A stretch of 24,152 nt of DNA from an uncultured Sutterella sp. GTDB taxonomy: Bacteria > Pseudomonadota > Gammaproteobacteria > Burkholderiales > Burkholderiaceae_F. A model generated the notes under the pieces. It was not told the origin of the DNA. It made no database searches and saw only the letters and a program-made list of their open reading frames with translations. Each line of letters starts with the position of its first letter. Positions within the stretch are counted from its first letter, which is position 1. The translations under genes were made by a program, and so were the position numbers. The stretch covers positions 1-24,152 of the forward strand of contig CAJLGW010000019.1 in NCBI GenBank assembly GCA_905206345.1, given 5' to 3'. Below, piece by piece: positions 15,416 through 23,342 of the stretch.

Positions 15416-15436
15416 ATATACACAAAGTTATGCACA
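15416..15436 (+). promoter_or_regulatory. DnaA box pair 2
   Basis: ATATACACA (15416-15424) is followed, three bases later, by TTATGCACA (15428-15436). The second fits TTATNCACA fully and the first differs only at position one. Orientation and 12-base register are the same as in pair 1. Confidence 0.55.
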
Positions 15437-15477
15437 ATTTGTTGAAAGCCTGTTATGAATGGATCATTAAGGAAATC

Positions 15478-15507
15478 TTAACCTAGGTAACTCGGTCTTG
15501 ATAAAAT
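15478..15507 (+). promoter_or_regulatory. Possible priA promoter
   Basis: TTAACC (15478-15483, four of six matches to TTGACA) and TAAAAT (15502-15507, five of six matches to TATAAT) are 18 bases apart, placing a start about 20 bases before the priA ATG. It lies immediately downstream of DnaA box pair 2, so DnaA could influence it. Confidence 0.35.
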
Positions 15508-15533
15508 CACGTCATTGATACGAGGATCATTTA

Positions 15534-17561
15534 ATGTTGCCGTCTGCCTCTTTTGCGCAAGTTGTTTTAGACATTCCTTTATTACCCGTCTTAACCTATA
15601 AAGTGGAAAAAGATCAGGCTGTTGCCGTCGGTCTTCGTTGCGTTGTGCCTTTAGGACGCAGAGAAGTGGTGGGTATGATTGTTCAGCTCACCGAGGTCTG
15701 TGACATTGAGCCCAAAAAACAAAAAAGCATTATTCGTGTATTTGACGATGTTGACCCCGTTGATGACAAGTGGTTGCGTTTAACGAAATTTGCCAGTGAT
15801 TATTACCAACATGGGTGGGGGGAAGTTGCTCTGAGCTGTCTTCCTAATTTTTTCCGAACCAAACCCGGCGTGCGTTATCAACAATCGTTGGATCGATTGC
15901 GAAAGCAAGGGAAACGCCCAACCTTTTCCCCTCAAGTCAAACACGACTTAAATGAGGAGCAGACTTTGGCAGTTCAAACTCTGAAAGAGAGTTCTGGATT
16001 TAGCCCTATGGTCTTGCATGGCGTGACGGGAAGTGGGAAGACTGAAGTCTATCTCAATATGATGGAGTCGGTTTTTAATGACGACTCTTCGGCTCAAGTT
16101 TTGTTTTTGGTGCCTGAAATTAACTTGACACCACAACTTGAAAGCCGCGTTCGCTCCCATTTTCCAGACATTTCAGTTGTGTGTCTACACTCAGGGCTTT
16201 CACAAGGGGAACGGGCACGATCTTGGTTAGCGATGCATGAAAAGCGTGCGCAAATACTGATTGGCACGCGCATGTCAGTTTTTGCGAGCATTCCCAATTT
16301 AAAGCTCATTGTTGTGGATGAAGAGCACGACCTTTCATATAAGGCGGGCGATGGTATTCGTTATTCTGCCCGAGATTTAGCGGTCAAACGAGCTCAGTTA
16401 ATGGATATTCCGGTGGTACTGGGCTCGGCTACTCCGTCATTAGAAACATGGGCTCATGTGCGTGCACAGCGCTATCAACTGCTGACGTTGCACCACCGTG
16501 CGGTCAAAGATGCAGTTTTACCGACCTTGGAAGTAATTAATCCTAAAGAGGGGAAAACGGTTAGCGGATTGGCACAATCCATCGTTGATGAGATAACTCA
16601 AACGCTTGAGCGCAAAGAACAGGTGATTGTGTTTTTAAATCGCCGAGGTTATGCCCCCGTATTAACTTGTCCGAGTTGTGGGTGGCTATCGACATGTCCG
16701 CATTGTTCAACGTATGCGGTTTACCATAAGTCTCATCGCCGATTGATGTGCCATCATTGCGGGTGGACTGCTCCTGTGTATTCCAAATGCCCTGATTGCG
16801 GAAATGTGGATTTGGCGCCTCTTGGGGCGGGCACTCAGCGTATTGAAGAGCAATTGCAAGCGCTATGGCCTCAAGCAAAGATTCTTAGAATTGACCGAGA
16901 TAGCACCCAGAGAAAAAATGCAGCTCAAAAGGCTTTTGAAGCAGTGCATGCTGGTGAAGTCGATATTTTAGTCGGAACTCAAATGGTGGCCAAGGGACAC
17001 GATTTCCAAAATGTCTCTTTAGTGGTTGTTCTTAATGTAGACGCACAATTGGTTAGCGCTAATCCTCGCAGTGAGGAAAGAGCGTTTGCCAACTTGATGC
17101 AAGTAGCAGGTCGAGCTGGACGTGGCGGTTTGACTGCGAAATTGATGGTGCAGAGTCGTTTTGGTGATCGGCCGATCTTTAAGGCATTGGCGCAACAAAA
17201 TTATGAAATGTTTGCAGATGAATTGTTGGCCATACGAGAGATGGAAGGGACGAGCCCCTTTGTTTCGCAAGCTTTATTGCTAGCCGATGCGCCCAACCTT
17301 GATAAGGCAATTGAGTTTTTAACGACGGCGGTTTCAATAGGAGAAGCTATTCGAGATCGTTATGAATTAAACGAAATAGCCATTTTCGATCCCATTCCGA
17401 TGGCGGTGATGAGGGTGGCCGACCGTGATCGGGCACAATTGTTGGTTGAAGCTCCCTCAAGAGCGAAATTAAATCAATATTTGTCGGCGTGGATGGAGCA
17501 ATTATCTCACCTAAAAACGTCAGTACACTGGGTCATGGATGTTGATCCTATTGACGTATAA
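15534..17561 (+). CDS. priA: Primosomal replication-restart helicase PriA
   Basis: PriA recognises stalled or collapsed forks and reloads the replicative helicase. The N-terminal 3'-end-binding domain occupies about 1-105. The helicase core has Walker A GVTGSGKT (163-170), a DEEH box (262-265), GSATPS (298-303) and the C-terminal motif QVAGRAGRGG. The zinc region inserted in the helicase has all eight cysteines: C379, C382, C388, C391, C406, C409, C419 and C422. At 675 residues it is shorter than the 732 of E. coli, mainly in the N-terminal half, but complete. GAGG eight bases before the ATG supports the start. It is preceded by the DnaA-box region. Confidence 0.97.
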   Translation: MLPSASFAQVVLDIPLLPVLTYKVEKDQAVAVGLRCVVPLGRREVVGMIVQLTEVCDIEPKKQKSIIRVFDDVDPVDDKWLRLTKFASDYYQHGWGEVALSCLPNFFRTKPGVRYQQSLDRLRKQGKRPTFSPQVKHDLNEEQTLAVQTLKESSGFSPMVLHGVTGSGKTEVYLNMMESVFNDDSSAQVLFLVPEINLTPQLESRVRSHFPDISVVCLHSGLSQGERARSWLAMHEKRAQILIGTRMSVFASIPNLKLIVVDEEHDLSYKAGDGIRYSARDLAVKRAQLMDIPVVLGSATPSLETWAHVRAQRYQLLTLHHRAVKDAVLPTLEVINPKEGKTVSGLAQSIVDEITQTLERKEQVIVFLNRRGYAPVLTCPSCGWLSTCPHCSTYAVYHKSHRRLMCHHCGWTAPVYSKCPDCGNVDLAPLGAGTQRIEEQLQALWPQAKILRIDRDSTQRKNAAQKAFEAVHAGEVDILVGTQMVAKGHDFQNVSLVVVLNVDAQLVSANPRSEERAFANLMQVAGRAGRGGLTAKLMVQSRFGDRPIFKALAQQNYEMFADELLAIREMEGTSPFVSQALLLADAPNLDKAIEFLTTAVSIGEAIRDRYELNEIAIFDPIPMAVMRVADRDRAQLLVEAPSRAKLNQYLSAWMEQLSHLKTSVHWVMDVDPIDV

Positions 17562-17568
17562 AGCTTGG

Positions 17569-17598
17569 ACGACAAAACCGCTTTTAGTTCTTTATAAT
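17569..17598 (+). promoter_or_regulatory. Promoter of tRNA-Arg
   Basis: A perfect -10 TATAAT (17593-17598) lies 18 bases after ACGACA (17569-17574), a four-of-six -35 match. The predicted start is a few bases before the tRNA 5' end. Confidence 0.6.
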
Positions 17599-17608
17599 CA
17601 ATAGCCCT

Positions 17609-17683
17609 GCCTCCGTGGTGAAGTGGATATCATGCGACCCTCCGAAGGTCGCGTCACAGGTTCGATTCCTGTCGGAGGTGCCA
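17609..17683 (+). tRNA. tRNA-Arg (anticodon CCG)
   Basis: The full cloverleaf can be drawn. The acceptor GCCTCCG pairs with CGGAGGT, the D stem GTGA with TCAT, and the anticodon stem CGACC with GGTCG around loop CTCCGAA. The T arm is ACAGG-TTCGATT-CCTGT, and the discriminator is G followed by an encoded CCA. The anticodon CCG (17642-17644) reads CGG. The first acceptor pair is a G-U wobble. Five Ts follow shortly after the CCA, and the DUF971 gene starts 20 bases later. Confidence 0.95.
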
Positions 17684-17703
17684 ACTTTTTCTAGTCTTTA
17701 AGC

Positions 17704-18111
17704 ATGCAATCACCATCAAATATCATCTATCACAACCAATCGAAAGTTTTAGAGATTGTTGACTACGATGGTCGCCAAATGTTGCTTTCCGCAGAGTACT
17801 TGCGGGTTATGAGTCCTTCGGCAGAGGTTCAAGGTCACTCTCCCGATCAAGCTCAATTACAAGTCGGTAAGCGAGATGTTGGCATTGTGGGAATTGAACC
17901 CGTGGGTTTGTATGCAATCCGAATTGTTTTCTCCGACGGTCATGATTCGGGTTACTATGATTGGGATTATTTAAGACTTTTATTTGCGGAAAAAGAGAAC
18001 CGTTGGCAAGCCTATTTAAACGAATTACAGGAACGTGGGGCGTCGCGAGATCCCGACGATCCTAAGAACGAACCTTTTAAAGCCAAGCCCCAAAAGGCTT
18101 GTCATCATTGA
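17704..18111 (+). CDS. DUF971 domain protein
   Basis: This is a 135-residue protein of the DUF971 family (related to the N-terminal domain of gamma-butyrobetaine hydroxylase). Family marks are EIVDYDGRQMLLSAEYLRVMSPSAEVQGHSP, VGIVGIEPVGLYAIRIVFSDGHDSGYYDWDYL and a C-terminal charged tail. The domain often stands alone in betaproteobacteria directly before ubiE, as here, where ubiE starts one base after its stop. Function is unknown; the link to quinone synthesis is only by position. There is no ribosome-binding site before the ATG, which lies 20 bases after a tRNA, so it may be read from a tRNA-containing transcript with a very short leader. Confidence 0.85.
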   Translation: MQSPSNIIYHNQSKVLEIVDYDGRQMLLSAEYLRVMSPSAEVQGHSPDQAQLQVGKRDVGIVGIEPVGLYAIRIVFSDGHDSGYYDWDYLRLLFAEKENRWQAYLNELQERGASRDPDDPKNEPFKAKPQKACHH

Positions 18112-18112
18112 T

Positions 18113-18868
18113 ATGTCTGATAAGCAAAATCAAAAAGAAACCGACTTCGGGTTTCAACGTGTCGCTGAAGATGATAAAGCACGTCAAGTACGTGAGGTTT
18201 TTGACTCTGTTGCGCCGAAATACGATTTAATGAACGATGTTTTGTCTTTTGGTATGCACCGTCTTTGGAAGTGCTATGCCATTCATAAGGCAGATATAGA
18301 TCGTGGGATGAAGGTGCTGGATTTGGCTTCCGGTACGGCCGACTTATCTTTAAAGTTTGCAAAGCTTGTCGGTAAGGACGGCGAGGTTTGGCCGACTGAT
18401 ATTAATCGCTCGATGCTTTCTTTGGGTGCCCAACGTATGCGTCAAGCTGGTTTTGATATGCCGGTGGTTCAGTGCGATTGTGAAGAACTTCCGTTTCCGG
18501 ACAATACCTTCGATGTTGTGATCGTTAGTTTTGGTTTGCGCAATATGACGCACAAGGATCGCGCTTTGGCGGAAATGCAACGTGTGTGTAAGCCTGGCGG
18601 TAAGGTCATGGTTTTGGAATTCTCCAAGGTTTATCGCTTCTTTGCACCCTTCTATGATTTTTATTCTTTCCACTTAATGCCGTGGTTGGGTGGAAAAATT
18701 TCTGGCGATAGCGATAGTTATCGTTACTTGCCTGAGTCCATCCGTATGCATCCGAGTCAACCAGTTTTGGCTGGCATGATGCGAGATGCCGGTTTAGAGT
18801 CGGTTGATTGGCACAATTTGACCTTTGGTGTTTGTGCGTTACATATCGGTCGAAAACCGCTGGTGTAA
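18113..18868 (+). CDS. ubiE: Ubiquinone/menaquinone C-methyltransferase UbiE (MenG)
   Basis: UbiE methylates the quinone ring in ubiquinone and menaquinone synthesis using S-adenosylmethionine. The N-terminal signature VREVFDSVAPKYDLMNDVLS FGMHRLWK is diagnostic, followed by the SAM loop VLDLASGTADLSL, DINRSML, FGLRNMTHKDRAL and the C-terminal HNLTFGVCALHIG, where most relatives have NLTGGIVALH. Length is 251. The frame extends into the DUF971 gene to 18035, but the ATG at 18113 is right. Its ribosome-binding site is poor, so coupling to the upstream gene is likely. It supports a respiratory quinone pool that fits the neighbouring ATP synthase. Confidence 0.96.
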   Translation: MSDKQNQKETDFGFQRVAEDDKARQVREVFDSVAPKYDLMNDVLSFGMHRLWKCYAIHKADIDRGMKVLDLASGTADLSLKFAKLVGKDGEVWPTDINRSMLSLGAQRMRQAGFDMPVVQCDCEELPFPDNTFDVVIVSFGLRNMTHKDRALAEMQRVCKPGGKVMVLEFSKVYRFFAPFYDFYSFHLMPWLGGKISGDSDSYRYLPESIRMHPSQPVLAGMMRDAGLESVDWHNLTFGVCALHIGRKPLV

Positions 18869-18878
18869 AAGATTGTTG

Positions 18879-18906
18879 AAAGCTCGTTTCTTGGTAGCGG
18901 CTTTTT
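18879..18906 (+). terminator. Weak terminator after ubiE
   Basis: AAAGC-T-CG (18879-18886) pairs with CGGCTTT (18898-18904) with one bulge and an 11-base loop, running into five Ts. The stem is short, so read-through into the next gene is possible. A TAAAAT that could serve as a -10 for that gene overlaps its end at 18908-18913. Confidence 0.4.
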
Positions 18907-18950
18907 GTAAAATAAGAACTATTCCATTATTTTCTCGGAGTTTTTAATCC

Positions 18951-19937
18951 ATGAAAAAGTTGATTGCCGTATTAGCAATTGGTTTAACGATGATGTCGAT
19001 GTCTATGACGGCTGATGCCGCCCGTCGCTTTGGCGGTGGTGCGAGTTTTGGTCGTTCTGCACCGATGTTGCAAAAGAGTACGCCGGCACCTGCCGCTCCT
19101 ACCTTGCAAAAGGCGGCTCCTGGCCAACAAAAGGGTCAACAACAAGCCGCTCCCAACCAAGCTCGTCCGAATCAACCGGCTGCCGCTCCGAGCCCCATGC
19201 GTAATATGTTGATGGGTCTTGCCGGCGTGTTAGGTATTACGGCTTTGGCTCACGCGTTGGGTTTGGGTGAGAGCTTTGTCAACTTTTTGATGATGGCTGT
19301 TTTAGCCTTTGCTGCCTTCTACTTTATTCGTATGTTGATGGGCTTGTTCTTAGCTAAGCGTATGGCTGGTGGCGCATCATCCATGCCGGGCATGGATCGT
19401 TCTGCCGCTAACAATCGTTCGGCTAAGAATGATTCTTCTTACTACAACCAACAACAAACGCAAGCGCCGGCTCAAGAACCCTCTTATCAAGCTCGCCCCA
19501 TGAGTGGTAGCCTTTTGGATGAATTGTCCTCTGGTAACAGCTCTGCTAAGGCTGTAGATTTGCCGGCGGGTTTTGATGTTGAAGGTTTCTTGAAAGTCGC
19601 CGAAGAAAACTTCGTTAAGATGCAAAAGGCTTGGGATACGGGTAACTTGACGGCTTTGTCTGACTTTACGACCGATGACGTCTTCTTGACGATTACGCAC
19701 CAATTGCGTGAACGTGGTAACCAAGATTATCAAACAGAAGTGATTAGTTTGAAGTCGGAATTCCGTGGCATTATTCAAGACGGTGAAGAATATTTGGCTG
19801 GTGTGACTTTCCAAGGTACGCTCAATGTGAGCGGTGAGGCTGAAGACATCAATGAAACGTGGATTTTGTCTAAACCTGTTCATGGTGATCAAGGCTGGTT
19901 GCTCTCCGGTATTCACCAAGAGCAAGCCAACGCTTAA
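18951..19937 (+). CDS. Tim44-like domain membrane protein
   Basis: This is a 328-residue envelope protein. It has an N-terminal signal peptide with probable cleavage after ADA (about residue 23). A low-complexity segment rich in Ala, Pro, Gln and Lys (about 36-83) follows, with repeated LQK-APxxP units. Two hydrophobic segments lie at about 85-104 and 109-134, then a Ser/Asn/Gln-rich linker (140-200). The C-terminal Tim44-like domain is at about 205-325 (FLKVAEENFVKMQKAWDTGN LTAL, then the ETWILSKP strand). Such proteins often follow ubiE in betaproteobacteria; their function is unknown. GGAG precedes the ATG. The next genes usually seen in that cluster (ubiJ, ubiB) are absent here. Confidence 0.85.
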   Translation: MKKLIAVLAIGLTMMSMSMTADAARRFGGGASFGRSAPMLQKSTPAPAAPTLQKAAPGQQKGQQQAAPNQARPNQPAAAPSPMRNMLMGLAGVLGITALAHALGLGESFVNFLMMAVLAFAAFYFIRMLMGLFLAKRMAGGASSMPGMDRSAANNRSAKNDSSYYNQQQTQAPAQEPSYQARPMSGSLLDELSSGNSSAKAVDLPAGFDVEGFLKVAEENFVKMQKAWDTGNLTALSDFTTDDVFLTITHQLRERGNQDYQTEVISLKSEFRGIIQDGEEYLAGVTFQGTLNVSGEAEDINETWILSKPVHGDQGWLLSGIHQEQANA

Positions 19938-19963
19938 GGCCTGCGTTCTAATATGACAGACGG

Positions 19964-19994
19964 GGGAGTTCAAGTATGTTGAGCTCCCTTTTTT
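19964..19994 (+). terminator. Rho-independent terminator after the Tim44-like gene
   Basis: GGGAGTTCAA (19964-19973) pairs with TTGAGCTCCC (19979-19988), one wobble, around a GTATG loop, followed by six Ts. Confidence 0.92.
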
Positions 19995-20001
19995 CTTTGA
20001 G

Positions 20002-20028
20002 TTGTAGGCGAGTCAATTTCGCTACAAT
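20002..20028 (+). promoter_or_regulatory. Possible glmU-glmS promoter
   Basis: TACAAT (20023-20028) is a five-of-six -10 match. The best -35 candidate, TTGTAG (20002-20007), is only 15 bases upstream, so the assignment is weak. A promoter is expected here because a strong terminator lies directly upstream. Confidence 0.3.
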
Positions 20029-20059
20029 AAGAGAGTTATTAATTTAGAGAGAAGCTGCT

Positions 20060-21421
20060 ATGTTAAACATTGTTATTTTGGCTGCTGGGATGGGGAAGCG
20101 TATGCGTTCCCGTTTGCCGAAAGTGCTTCAGCCATTGGCAGAAAAACCTCTTTTGTCTCACGTGTTGGATAAGGCTCGTGCCGTTGAAGGCGAAAAGCGT
20201 TTGATTGTTGTCGTGGGGCATGGAGCCGAAGCGGTTAAAGCGCATTTGAAAGAGGCAACCGATGTGACGTTTGCCCTACAAGAGCAGCAATTAGGCACTG
20301 GACACGCTTTAATGCAAGCCTTGCCTTACTGTGACCCCAAAGCACCGACCTTGGTGTTATTGGGTGACGTTCCTTTGATTGAGACGCAAACATTGGAAAA
20401 CTTACGCCAAAAGGCCGGTGACGATCTCGGTCTTTTGACAGTGAAGTTAGATAATCCTAAGGGATATGGTCGTATTGTTCGTGAAAATGGCAACGTCAAA
20501 GGCATCGTTGAAGAAAAAGATGCAACCGACGAACAAAGAAAGATTGATGAAGTCAACACGGGCATTATGCTTTTGCCGACGCGTCGATTAGAGGCTTGGT
20601 TGTCTTCATTATCCAATAGCAACGCGCAAGGTGAATACTATTTAACCGATGTGATTGCTAAGGCTGTAGAGGAATCCATTCCAGTACACACGGCTTTTGC
20701 GACGTGCGCCAATGAAGTCGAAGGTATTAACAGTAAGCCTCAATTGGCAGCGCTGGAGCGCGCTTATCAGGTCGCTCAGGCACAACGTCTGATGCAAGAG
20801 GGCGTGACCTTGATTGATCCGGCTCGCTTTGATCTGCGAGGTGAGCTTATCTGTGGCAAGGACGTGACGATTGATGTGGGTTGCATTTTCAGCGGTCGCG
20901 TTGTTTTAGCCGATGGTGTTCGTATCGGTGCCTACTGCATCCTTAAAAATGTTGAAATTGGTGCTGAAACCGAAGTCTTGCCGTATTGCCATTTTGAGAA
21001 TGCAACAGTAGGGGCGGAGGCTCGTCTTGGTCCCTACTCGCGTTTACGCCCAGGTGCTAAGTTAGCTGACCAAACGCATGTCGGTAATTTTGTAGAAATT
21101 AAGAAGTCCAATATTGGTTTAGGCAGTAAGATTAATCACCTCTCCTATATTGGGGACACCGATATGGGCGCTCGAGTCAATATCGGAGCAGGAACCATCA
21201 CCTGTAATTACGATGGTGTGAATAAGTTTAGAACGACAATTGGCGATGATGCCTTTATCGGTTCTGATACTCAATTGGTCGCTCCTGTTTGCGTGGGTAA
21301 TGGTGCTACGCTAGGGGCCGGTACGACCTTGACAAAGAATGCGCCGGAAGGGGAGTTGACCCTTTCTCGTGCTCGTCAGGTAACGATTCAAGGTTGGAAG
21401 CGTCCGACCAAAAAACTATAA
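20060..21421 (+). CDS. glmU: Bifunctional GlcN-1-P acetyltransferase / GlcNAc-1-P uridyltransferase GlmU
   Basis: GlmU makes UDP-GlcNAc for peptidoglycan and lipopolysaccharide. The N-terminal uridyltransferase has LAAGMGKRMRSRLPKVLQPL (about 7-26), QQLGTGHA and LLGDVPLI. The C-terminal left-handed beta-helix shows hexapeptide repeats from about 265 onward. Its active-site region RLGPYSRLRPGAKL, VGNFVEIKKSNIG, NHLSYIGDTDMGARVNIGAG and CNYDGVNK contains the conserved acetyltransferase residues. Length (453) is near the 456 of E. coli. The ribosome-binding site is a weak purine run (GAGAGAAG). glmS follows after 20 bases, so the two consecutive pathway enzymes share an operon. Confidence 0.98.
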   Translation: MLNIVILAAGMGKRMRSRLPKVLQPLAEKPLLSHVLDKARAVEGEKRLIVVVGHGAEAVKAHLKEATDVTFALQEQQLGTGHALMQALPYCDPKAPTLVLLGDVPLIETQTLENLRQKAGDDLGLLTVKLDNPKGYGRIVRENGNVKGIVEEKDATDEQRKIDEVNTGIMLLPTRRLEAWLSSLSNSNAQGEYYLTDVIAKAVEESIPVHTAFATCANEVEGINSKPQLAALERAYQVAQAQRLMQEGVTLIDPARFDLRGELICGKDVTIDVGCIFSGRVVLADGVRIGAYCILKNVEIGAETEVLPYCHFENATVGAEARLGPYSRLRPGAKLADQTHVGNFVEIKKSNIGLGSKINHLSYIGDTDMGARVNIGAGTITCNYDGVNKFRTTIGDDAFIGSDTQLVAPVCVGNGATLGAGTTLTKNAPEGELTLSRARQVTIQGWKRPTKKL

Positions 21422-21441
21422 CTTCAAAGAGGAAGTGAACT

Positions 21442-23268
21442 ATGTGCGGTATTGTTGCTGCGACGTCGAAACATCGTGATGTCGTGCCGTTGTTGGTTCA
21501 AGGTTTAAAGCGCCTTGAGTATCGTGGTTATGACAGCTGCGGTGTGGCCGTGTGGGATAAGGGTTTAAAGCGTGTTCGAAGCGTGTCTCGCGTTGCAGAG
21601 CTTTGTGAACAAATTGAAAAAGACCACTTAGCGGGTCATTTGGGGATTGCGCACACGCGTTGGGCCACGCATGGTGCTCCGTTGGTTGTGAATGCTCATC
21701 CTCATTTTGCTGGTAATGAAATTGCTTTGATTCACAATGGCATTATCGAAAATTACGAAGAAATTCGTGAAGAATTGGAAACAAAAGGTGTTCAATTTAG
21801 CGGTCAAACCGACACGGAAGTGTTGGCTTATTTGGTTCGTGACTGCTATAGCGGTGATTTGTTGGGCGCTGTGAAGGCAGCCTTAAACCGCGTGCGCGGT
21901 GCTTACGCCATTGCTGTGTTCTCAAAAGACGATGACAAGCATGTCGTTGTGGCTCGCCAAGGTTCTCCCTTGGTGTTGGGCTTGGGCGACGGTGAAATGT
22001 TTGCTGCGTCCGATACGATGGCATTGGCCGGTGAAACAAATCGCTTTATCTATTTAGAAGACGGTGACGTTGCCGAATTAACGCCTGAAAGCTACCAAAT
22101 CTATAAGCATGAAGGGATGGAGTACTTGCCGATCGAACGCGAGGTTCGAGAAGTAGAAGCTTTCTCCAATGCTGTGGACTTAGGCCCCTATCGCCACTAC
22201 ATGCAAAAGGAAATCTTTGAACAACCGCGTGCCATTGCCGATACGTTGGAAGCGGTTGAAGGCATTACCCCGATGCTTTTTGGTGAAAAGGCCGAAGAGA
22301 TCTTTAAGGGTATTGAACGCATTTTGATGATTGCCTGCGGTACGAGCTACTACGCAGCACTCACTTCCAAGTATTGGTTAGAAGGCATTGCCGGCATCCC
22401 GTGCGACGTGGAAATTGCCAGTGAATATCGCTATCGCAAGAGTGTGCCCAATCCGAAGACGTTGGTGGTGACGATTTCTCAGTCTGGGGAAACGGCCGAT
22501 ACGTTGGCAGCTTTAAAGCACGCCCGTGCGTTAGGTATGGATAAGAGCCTAACGATTTGCAATGTTGCGACGAGCGCCATGGTGCGTGAAAGCGTCTTGC
22601 ACTTCATTACGCGTGCTGGCGTGGAAATTGGTGTGGCATCTACGAAGGCCTTTACGACGCAATTGACCGCTTTATTCCTTTTGACGTTGACGTTAGCCAA
22701 GGTCAAGGGCCGTTTGACGGCGGAAGAAGAAGCCCAATACATGAAGCAATTGCGCCATGTGCCGCAAGCGGTGAGCGCTGTGTTGGCGTTAGAGCCCCAA
22801 GTGATTGCTTGGGCCGATCGTTTCGTCAGTAAGCAACATGCGCTTTTCTTGGGTCGCGGTGAACACTATCCGATTGCCTTAGAGGGTGCGTTGAAATTGA
22901 AGGAAATCTCCTACATTCACGCAGAAGCCTATCCGGCAGGCGAACTCAAGCACGGCCCATTGGCTTTGGTTGATGAGTCGATTCCTGTGGTGACCGTTGC
23001 TCCGAACGACCGATTGCTTGAAAAGTTAAAGAGCAATATGAAGGAAGTGGAAGCTCGCAAGGGTGAATTGTATGTCTTTGCCGATGCGGATACGGGGATG
23101 GAAGCAAGCGAACATATTCATGTGATTCGTATGCCGGAAAACTACGGGGCTTTGTCACCGATTTTGCACGTGGTGCCGTTGCAGCTTTTGGCTTACCATA
23201 CCGCCTTTGTTCGTGGCAACGACGTTGATAAGCCTCGAAATCTCGCAAAGAGCGTGACAGTGGAATAA
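21442..23268 (+). CDS. glmS: Glutamine-fructose-6-phosphate aminotransferase GlmS
   Basis: GlmS makes glucosamine-6-phosphate from fructose-6-phosphate and glutamine, the entry step to amino sugars. The N-terminal glutaminase starts MCGIVAA with the nucleophile cysteine at position 2, and has RGYDSCGVA, HTRWATHG and HNGIIENY. Two SIS domains follow, with ACGTSYYAA, SQSGETADT, VGVAS-like EIGVASTKAFTTQ and ALEGALKLKEISYIHAEAYP. The C-terminus ends DKPRNLAKSVTVE, as in the family. Length (608) is one short of E. coli. AGAGGA precedes the ATG. No ribozyme is expected or seen in the short leader. Confidence 0.99.
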   Translation: MCGIVAATSKHRDVVPLLVQGLKRLEYRGYDSCGVAVWDKGLKRVRSVSRVAELCEQIEKDHLAGHLGIAHTRWATHGAPLVVNAHPHFAGNEIALIHNGIIENYEEIREELETKGVQFSGQTDTEVLAYLVRDCYSGDLLGAVKAALNRVRGAYAIAVFSKDDDKHVVVARQGSPLVLGLGDGEMFAASDTMALAGETNRFIYLEDGDVAELTPESYQIYKHEGMEYLPIEREVREVEAFSNAVDLGPYRHYMQKEIFEQPRAIADTLEAVEGITPMLFGEKAEEIFKGIERILMIACGTSYYAALTSKYWLEGIAGIPCDVEIASEYRYRKSVPNPKTLVVTISQSGETADTLAALKHARALGMDKSLTICNVATSAMVRESVLHFITRAGVEIGVASTKAFTTQLTALFLLTLTLAKVKGRLTAEEEAQYMKQLRHVPQAVSAVLALEPQVIAWADRFVSKQHALFLGRGEHYPIALEGALKLKEISYIHAEAYPAGELKHGPLALVDESIPVVTVAPNDRLLEKLKSNMKEVEARKGELYVFADADTGMEASEHIHVIRMPENYGALSPILHVVPLQLLAYHTAFVRGNDVDKPRNLAKSVTVE

Positions 23269-23280
23269 CGTTAAGATAGC

Positions 23281-23323
23281 AAAAATAAAACGTCCCCAAA
23301 AATCCTACGTGATTTTGGGGACG
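23281..23323. terminator. Bidirectional terminator between glmS and the second MarC gene
   Basis: CGTCCCCAAAAATC (23291-23304) pairs with GATTTTGGGGACG (23311-23323) with one bulged A. On the - strand it is followed by a T-rich run (the A tract at 23281-23290), making it strong for the MarC gene. On the + strand only CTTTGTT follows, so it is weaker for glmS. Confidence 0.8.
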
Positions 23324-23342
23324 CTTTGTTAAGTGGTAGCGG

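Larger units (their letters stand above)
15142..15533. other. AT-rich gene-free region with clustered DnaA-box-like sites (origin-like)
   Basis: No gene is visible in this 392-base gap between divergent genes. It contains two tandem pairs of DnaA-box-like 9-mers (15229 and 15241; 15416 and 15428) and an AT-rich core (about 15250-15360). GATTTATTGTTTA at 15274-15286 matches 11 of 13 positions of the E. coli oriC 13-mer GATCTNTTNTTTT (two positions are N). An inverted repeat TAAATCT/AGATTTA lies at 15257-15279. These are hallmarks of a DnaA-unwound origin. However, genes on both sides are on the + strand and G exceeds C on both sides, so a main origin is doubtful. A DnaA-titrating or priA-regulating region is the alternative. 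Confidence 0.5.

Noticed and set aside
19377..19973. 198-residue open frame antisense to the Tim44-like gene
   Set aside because: The + strand gene has a signal peptide, a ribosome-binding site and a domain match; the antisense frame has none of these.
21422..21441. glmS ribozyme or riboswitch leader
   Set aside because: The glmU-glmS gap is only 20 bases and contains just a ribosome-binding site.
14810..23323. Shared GTCC-CAAAA stems in two convergent terminators as a repeat family
   Set aside because: Both hairpins contain a similar GGGGAC arm, but two short matches inside G+C-rich terminator stems are not enough to claim a dispersed repeat.
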